Virus record (IMG/VR): IMGVR_UViG_3300013101_000036
Location: 1 to 36,399 of that record
Direction: 5' to 3' (one strand)
Source of the DNA: a virus
Length of the DNA: 36,399 nt
The notes beneath the pieces were generated by a model, which saw only the letters and a list, made by a program, of their open reading frames with translations, had not been told where the DNA came from and did not search any database. Below are positions 33,744-36,399 of this stretch, one piece after another. How positions within the stretch are numbered: position 1 is the stretch's first letter; the number at the start of each line of letters is the position of its first letter. The position numbers and the translations under genes were made by a program.

Positions 33744-34721
33744 CTATGGTACTACAGTACCAAGGTTTGTGGTCTTAACTACTGCTTCTTCCAGATCATA
33801 CAGACTGTCGATACGCATAGTAAGGACAATGATGATCTCACGAGCACGAATGTCTTTATCAGTCTCGATAGAAATATCACGCTGAACACCAAAAATGATG
33901 TTGTTAGGGAAGGTGAAGATAGAGTTAGCCGCTGGCATGTATGGTGCTGCATCGATCTGCAAGCCATAAGCCATAAGGTTGTTCTCAGTAGTCAAAGAGC
34001 TATCACCATAACCAGTAGCACGCTTAGCAACATTACCACGGTAGCGGATAGTTGATGGCGTACCAGTGTAGTAACGTAAATCATTCATGTTACGCAAATA
34101 CTGCTCAGGCATAGTAAGTAAATTACCTTCTACAGTATCAGGTATCAACGATACCGTCTCGCCAGAAGCGAAATCGCCAGCCGCATCATAAATATTAGAT
34201 GTTGCTTGCTTCAGTAAACCATCAAACGTAGCCATGTATGGGTCGCCTGATGCGGTGTCTCCATTAATGAGTAGGTCTTCCAGGTCACGAGCTACCTGAC
34301 GTGCCATTTCTGACATGATGTGGTCTTCAAAACCTGCACCTTCAATATTATCTTCCAGAACTTCATAAGGAATATGAATTTCAGCCATAACTTCTTTAGT
34401 AGTTAAGGTGATCTGAGATGTGACAACTTTAGAACGGTCAGCTGCCGCTAACCAGCGGTTATTAGAGCCGTCATCTTGTGCGTAAGGTGAAGTACCTTGA
34501 GGTGCTGCTTTCATCACACGCTGATCGAAGCCCATGCGATTAATCTTACGTTGTGGAGCTGACATATTAATCCAGCGAGCTTGGCTCAGGATAGTTGGCT
34601 CTTTTTTAATTAAATCAAGGAAGCGTTTTTCCTGTTCAGGATCGAGCTTACCACCGTTTGCTTCCAAATCACCGATACCGATATCGGCACGTTTGGACAG
34701 TACTGCATTTGATACACCCAT
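33744..34721 (-). CDS. Major capsid protein (HK97 fold)
   Basis: A 325-residue protein matching phage major capsid patterns: EKRFLDLIKKEPTILSQARW near residues 31-50, INRMGFDQRVMKAAPQG, a long central helix region (EDHIMSEMARQVARDLEDLL with INGDTAS), TFDGLLKQATSN, and near the C-terminus NIIFGVQRDISIETDKD (P-loop and strand region). It forms the icosahedral shell. No separate protease-cleaved delta domain is obvious; the N-terminal ~60 residues are helical. Codon use avoids ATA, AGA and CTA through at least the first 100 codons. The start at 34721 has AGAAGGA 7 bases upstream. Confidence 0.93.
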   Translation of the reverse strand: MGVSNAVLSKRADIGIGDLEANGGKLDPEQEKRFLDLIKKEPTILSQARWINMSAPQRKINRMGFDQRVMKAAPQGTSPYAQDDGSNNRWLAAADRSKVVTSQITLTTKEVMAEIHIPYEVLEDNIEGAGFEDHIMSEMARQVARDLEDLLINGDTASGDPYMATFDGLLKQATSNIYDAAGDFASGETVSLIPDTVEGNLLTMPEQYLRNMNDLRYYTGTPSTIRYRGNVAKRATGYGDSSLTTENNLMAYGLQIDAAPYMPAANSIFTFPNNIIFGVQRDISIETDKDIRAREIIIVLTMRIDSLYDLEEAVVKTTNLGTVVP

Positions 34722-34783
34722 GATGTATTCCTTCTATAAAATGTTAATAATAAAACGTGTATGAATGAGGGAGGTGCTAAACA

Positions 34784-35269
34784 TTAGCCACCAAATAATG
34801 CACCCTTGAATACACTACCAGTTTCATCACCACGAGTAGTGTTATCATCATAACGTACTGTGGATGTATCACCCAGTTCTTCTACCTTGTTAGCCAAAGC
34901 ATCAATAGTGGCTGTAAGTTTAGTGATAGCATCATCACCACGCTTAGCTGCATCACCATCGCTATCAGCGTCTTCTTCATCACCTTTAGCTTCAGGTTCT
35001 TTAGCTTCAGGTTCTTTGTCATCGCTACGTTGTGCAGCAAGTGCAGACTCAACAGCTTTAGCAACGATATCTTCTACATCAGAGCGTTTTACCATCTCTT
35101 CTTTATCAGACTCATCTTCCTTAGCTTCTGGTTCAGCATCATCACGCTTAGCTTCTACTTCAGGCTTAACGTCATCATCTTTTTTAGTAGTATCTGCAAC
35201 AGCATCATCAGAGCGTTTAGCTTCTGTCTCAGTGTCAGCAGTCACTTCTTTCTTTTTTTCAATAGTCAT
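34784..35269 (-). CDS. Nested scaffold protein (in-frame internal start)
   Basis: Inside the 483-residue gene, codon 323 is an ATG at 35269 preceded by AGAGGA with a 7-base spacer, an ideal ribosome binding site in the middle of a coding region. Initiation there would give a 161-residue protein, MTIEKKKEVTADTETE to the end GSVFKGALFGG. It is extremely acidic and charged, with repeated KRSDD and EPEAKE blocks and a helix near the end (ITKLTATIDALANKVEELGD). This is the profile of a capsid scaffold, as for Nu3 nested in lambda C. Directly upstream of the capsid gene is the expected place. Expression is predicted, not shown. Confidence 0.7.
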   Translation of the reverse strand: MTIEKKKEVTADTETEAKRSDDAVADTTKKDDDVKPEVEAKRDDAEPEAKEDESDKEEMVKRSDVEDIVAKAVESALAAQRSDDKEPEAKEPEAKGDEEDADSDGDAAKRGDDAITKLTATIDALANKVEELGDTSTVRYDDNTTRGDETGSVFKGALFGG

Positions 35270-36235
35270 ATTTTTGTCCTCTTTACGGCTATCTTTTGAA
35301 ATGTCAGAAGCCATGGAGCTGACTACTGATCTGGGGAGGCTGTTCATCAATTCTGTCATATAATAACTGTACTGACTAAGAGCGTTATTCATAAGATCAA
35401 CTCGTGAACTCAAGTTCAATCCAGAATATAGTGTGACTTCACGGAGAATGTCACTTAATTTGTAATTGGCATCATAAGCAGCATCTGTGTACATCTCATC
35501 TGCTAATGCTGCGTAGAAATCTAACTGACCATAGCCATAGTTGCCATAGCACTCTTCTACTACACCACGTTGTATGCTCTCTGGTAAATCGTTACGCTCT
35601 GTTCTGTAGATACGAGCAGTTATACCATCAGCGAGCTTAACACGGTCTGTTCGTTTGGCTTCTTCCTGCTTCTTGTAGGATACAGAGAATGTCTCATCGT
35701 CAATGCGCTCAAAGTTCTCATCTGTTACACATACGTTGATGCCTTCCAGATAATCTTTAACAAACGCCTCATCGTGACCCTCAAATTCGATGCAATCAAG
35801 AGTAGCACCTGCTATCTTAGAATCATCACATAATGAGGTAGTATTTGAGAAGGATGAAGTAGCTACGTAAGCCACTGCTTGCTTGTCTATACGGATAGCT
35901 ACAGTATCTGGCATTTCTTTTTCAAACATATCCTCACGTACTAACCGCACATACCCTTCACCCATATCAATCTCATAATCTTCTTCAAGACCGAATTGAT
36001 CCATTACTACCTTTGCGTCTTCTTCTGTAAAGTCAGTAGGTAATGCAATATATAACATGCCATCTTTCGAGTCGGTACGTCTTGTGCGTGTGGGTGTGAA
36101 TGTCTTTTCTTTGGGGTCAGTTTTTGAAACGTCAGACCTGACGATTTTGAAGCCAGTGCGATTAGCAGGGGCCTTTACCATAGATAGGTATTTAGGTTGT
36201 GTCGCTACAGCAATTTGTGCAAGTTTCTTAGCCAT
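34784..36235 (-). CDS. Head assembly protein with C-terminal scaffold domain
   Basis: A 483-residue protein. The start, AKKLAQIAVATQPKYLSMVK then APANRTGFKIVRSD, resembles the beginning of XkdF-type and related head-maturation proteins, but the protease core of that family is not evident in the remaining ~290 residues. Residues about 220-320 hold Tyr-rich helices. From residue 323 it becomes a charged scaffold-like tail with its own start. A basic [K/Q/R]R[S/T/G/D]D motif recurs throughout (VRSD, RRTD, KRTD, KRSD). It may be a protease/scaffold fusion or a head core protein; which is unresolved. The start at 36235 has AAGGA 8 bases upstream. Confidence 0.65.
   Translation of the reverse strand: MAKKLAQIAVATQPKYLSMVKAPANRTGFKIVRSDVSKTDPKEKTFTPTRTRRTDSKDGMLYIALPTDFTEEDAKVVMDQFGLEEDYEIDMGEGYVRLVREDMFEKEMPDTVAIRIDKQAVAYVATSSFSNTTSLCDDSKIAGATLDCIEFEGHDEAFVKDYLEGINVCVTDENFERIDDETFSVSYKKQEEAKRTDRVKLADGITARIYRTERNDLPESIQRGVVEECYGNYGYGQLDFYAALADEMYTDAAYDANYKLSDILREVTLYSGLNLSSRVDLMNNALSQYSYYMTELMNSLPRSVVSSMASDISKDSRKEDKNMTIEKKKEVTADTETEAKRSDDAVADTTKKDDDVKPEVEAKRDDAEPEAKEDESDKEEMVKRSDVEDIVAKAVESALAAQRSDDKEPEAKEPEAKGDEEDADSDGDAAKRGDDAITKLTATIDALANKVEELGDTSTVRYDDNTTRGDETGSVFKGALFGG
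35405..35418. promoter_or_regulatory. Dispersed palindrome, copy 7 (inside head assembly gene)
   Basis: TGAACTCAAGTTCA, identical to copies 1 and 3, lies over codons for LNLSS near residue 273 of the head assembly protein, 135 bases upstream of the nested scaffold start at 35269. It shows that perfect copies are not confined to intergenic gaps. Confidence 0.65.
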
Positions 36236-36250
36236 AATTGTATTCCTTAG

Positions 36251-36399
36251 TTACTCTTGTTCAACGGATTCACCAGATAATATATTGTACCGATGTCTGT
36301 GAGACATCGCTATCTCAGTGGACGTGTGTACCAATATCTCATGCTCGTGACCATCTACTTTATTTGTGCCACCAGATATAACTCGCCCATCGTCATCTA
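36251..36399 (-). CDS. Partial His-rich head-region protein (5' end beyond window)
   Basis: The last 48 codons of a gene enter from the right edge and end with TAA at 36253-36251. The visible peptide includes GRVISGGTNKVDGHEHEILV followed by HTSTEIAMSHRHRYNILSGE, with seven histidines in GHEHE and SHRHRY patterns that suggest metal binding. Similar His-rich tails occur in phage proteins encoded just before the capsid region, but the family cannot be named from this fragment. The gap to the next start is 15 bases. A perfect 8-base inverted repeat (36291-36309) lies within it. Confidence 0.7.
   Translation of the reverse strand, partial: DDDGRVISGGTNKVDGHEHEILVHTSTEIAMSHRHRYNILSGESVEQE
36291..36309. 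repeat. Perfect 8-base inverted repeat with 3-base loop
   Basis: CGATGTCT and AGACATCG flank the 3-base loop GTG. The repeat lies inside the end of the partial His-rich gene, about 55 bases upstream of the next ATG at 36235. No T-run follows, so it is not a typical intrinsic terminator; it could be an mRNA hairpin or a binding site. Confidence 0.6.

Noticed and set aside
34860-35363. Plus-strand open frame of 167 codons opposite the scaffold region
   Set aside because: Its Ser/Ala/Leu repeats mirror the acidic KRSDD/EPEAKE repeats of the real gene read backwards; no family or ribosome binding site supports it.

Overview
The window is one uninterrupted late (virion structural) region of a tailed dsDNA bacteriophage. 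Every gene I can support is on the minus strand, so it reads from the right end (36399) to the left end (1). No gene on the plus strand, no RNA gene, no integrase, lysis or replication gene and no insertion sequence is visible, and no stretch longer than 90 bases lacks a gene. A major tail protein, a frameshifted tail-assembly chaperone and a 1,718-residue tape measure, with no contractile sheath, point to a long-tailed siphovirus. The host cannot be fixed from sequence alone. Shine-Dalgarno sites are strong (AGGAG type), and many genes are joined by TAATG or ATGA stop/start overlaps.

Layout in transcription order. (1) Head, 36399-31927: the tail end of a His-rich gene; a 483-residue head-assembly protein with a highly charged C-terminal third that has its own ribosome binding site and in-frame start (probable nested scaffold); the HK97-fold major capsid protein; a small basic-tailed protein; a 248-residue probable decoration protein; and a head-tail connector. 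(2) Neck and tail tube, 31927-24178: a virion-morphogenesis/neck protein, a tail terminator, the major tail protein, the chaperone pair G and G-T made by a -1 frameshift at T TTT TTA, and the tape measure. (3) Tail tip and adhesins, 24176-6153: a small Dit-like protein followed by about 17 kb of probable surface and receptor-binding proteins. These include five genes sharing one paralogous domain, galactose-binding (F5/8C-like) modules, two genes sharing a fibre N-terminal domain, kelch-like proteins and several small virion proteins. (4) Hub, 6133-1: a 1,473-residue mosaic protein (beta-sandwich, IPT/TIG domain, CAP/SCP domain, 15 QHxxxY repeats, gpD-like hub) and a string of small tail-tip genes.

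The most notable unexplained signal is a dispersed palindrome, TGAAC-N4-GTTCA. It occurs six times exactly, plus a seventh copy with one mismatch. Four exact copies fill all four intergenic gaps of at least 25 bases from the tail tube onward; the other three lie inside genes. By simple counting about 0.04 exact copies would be expected by chance. It looks like a dispersed protein-binding site: a stoperator-like silencer of late genes in a lysogen, a LexA-type box, or a dispersed centromere of a plasmid prophage. The binding protein is outside this window.
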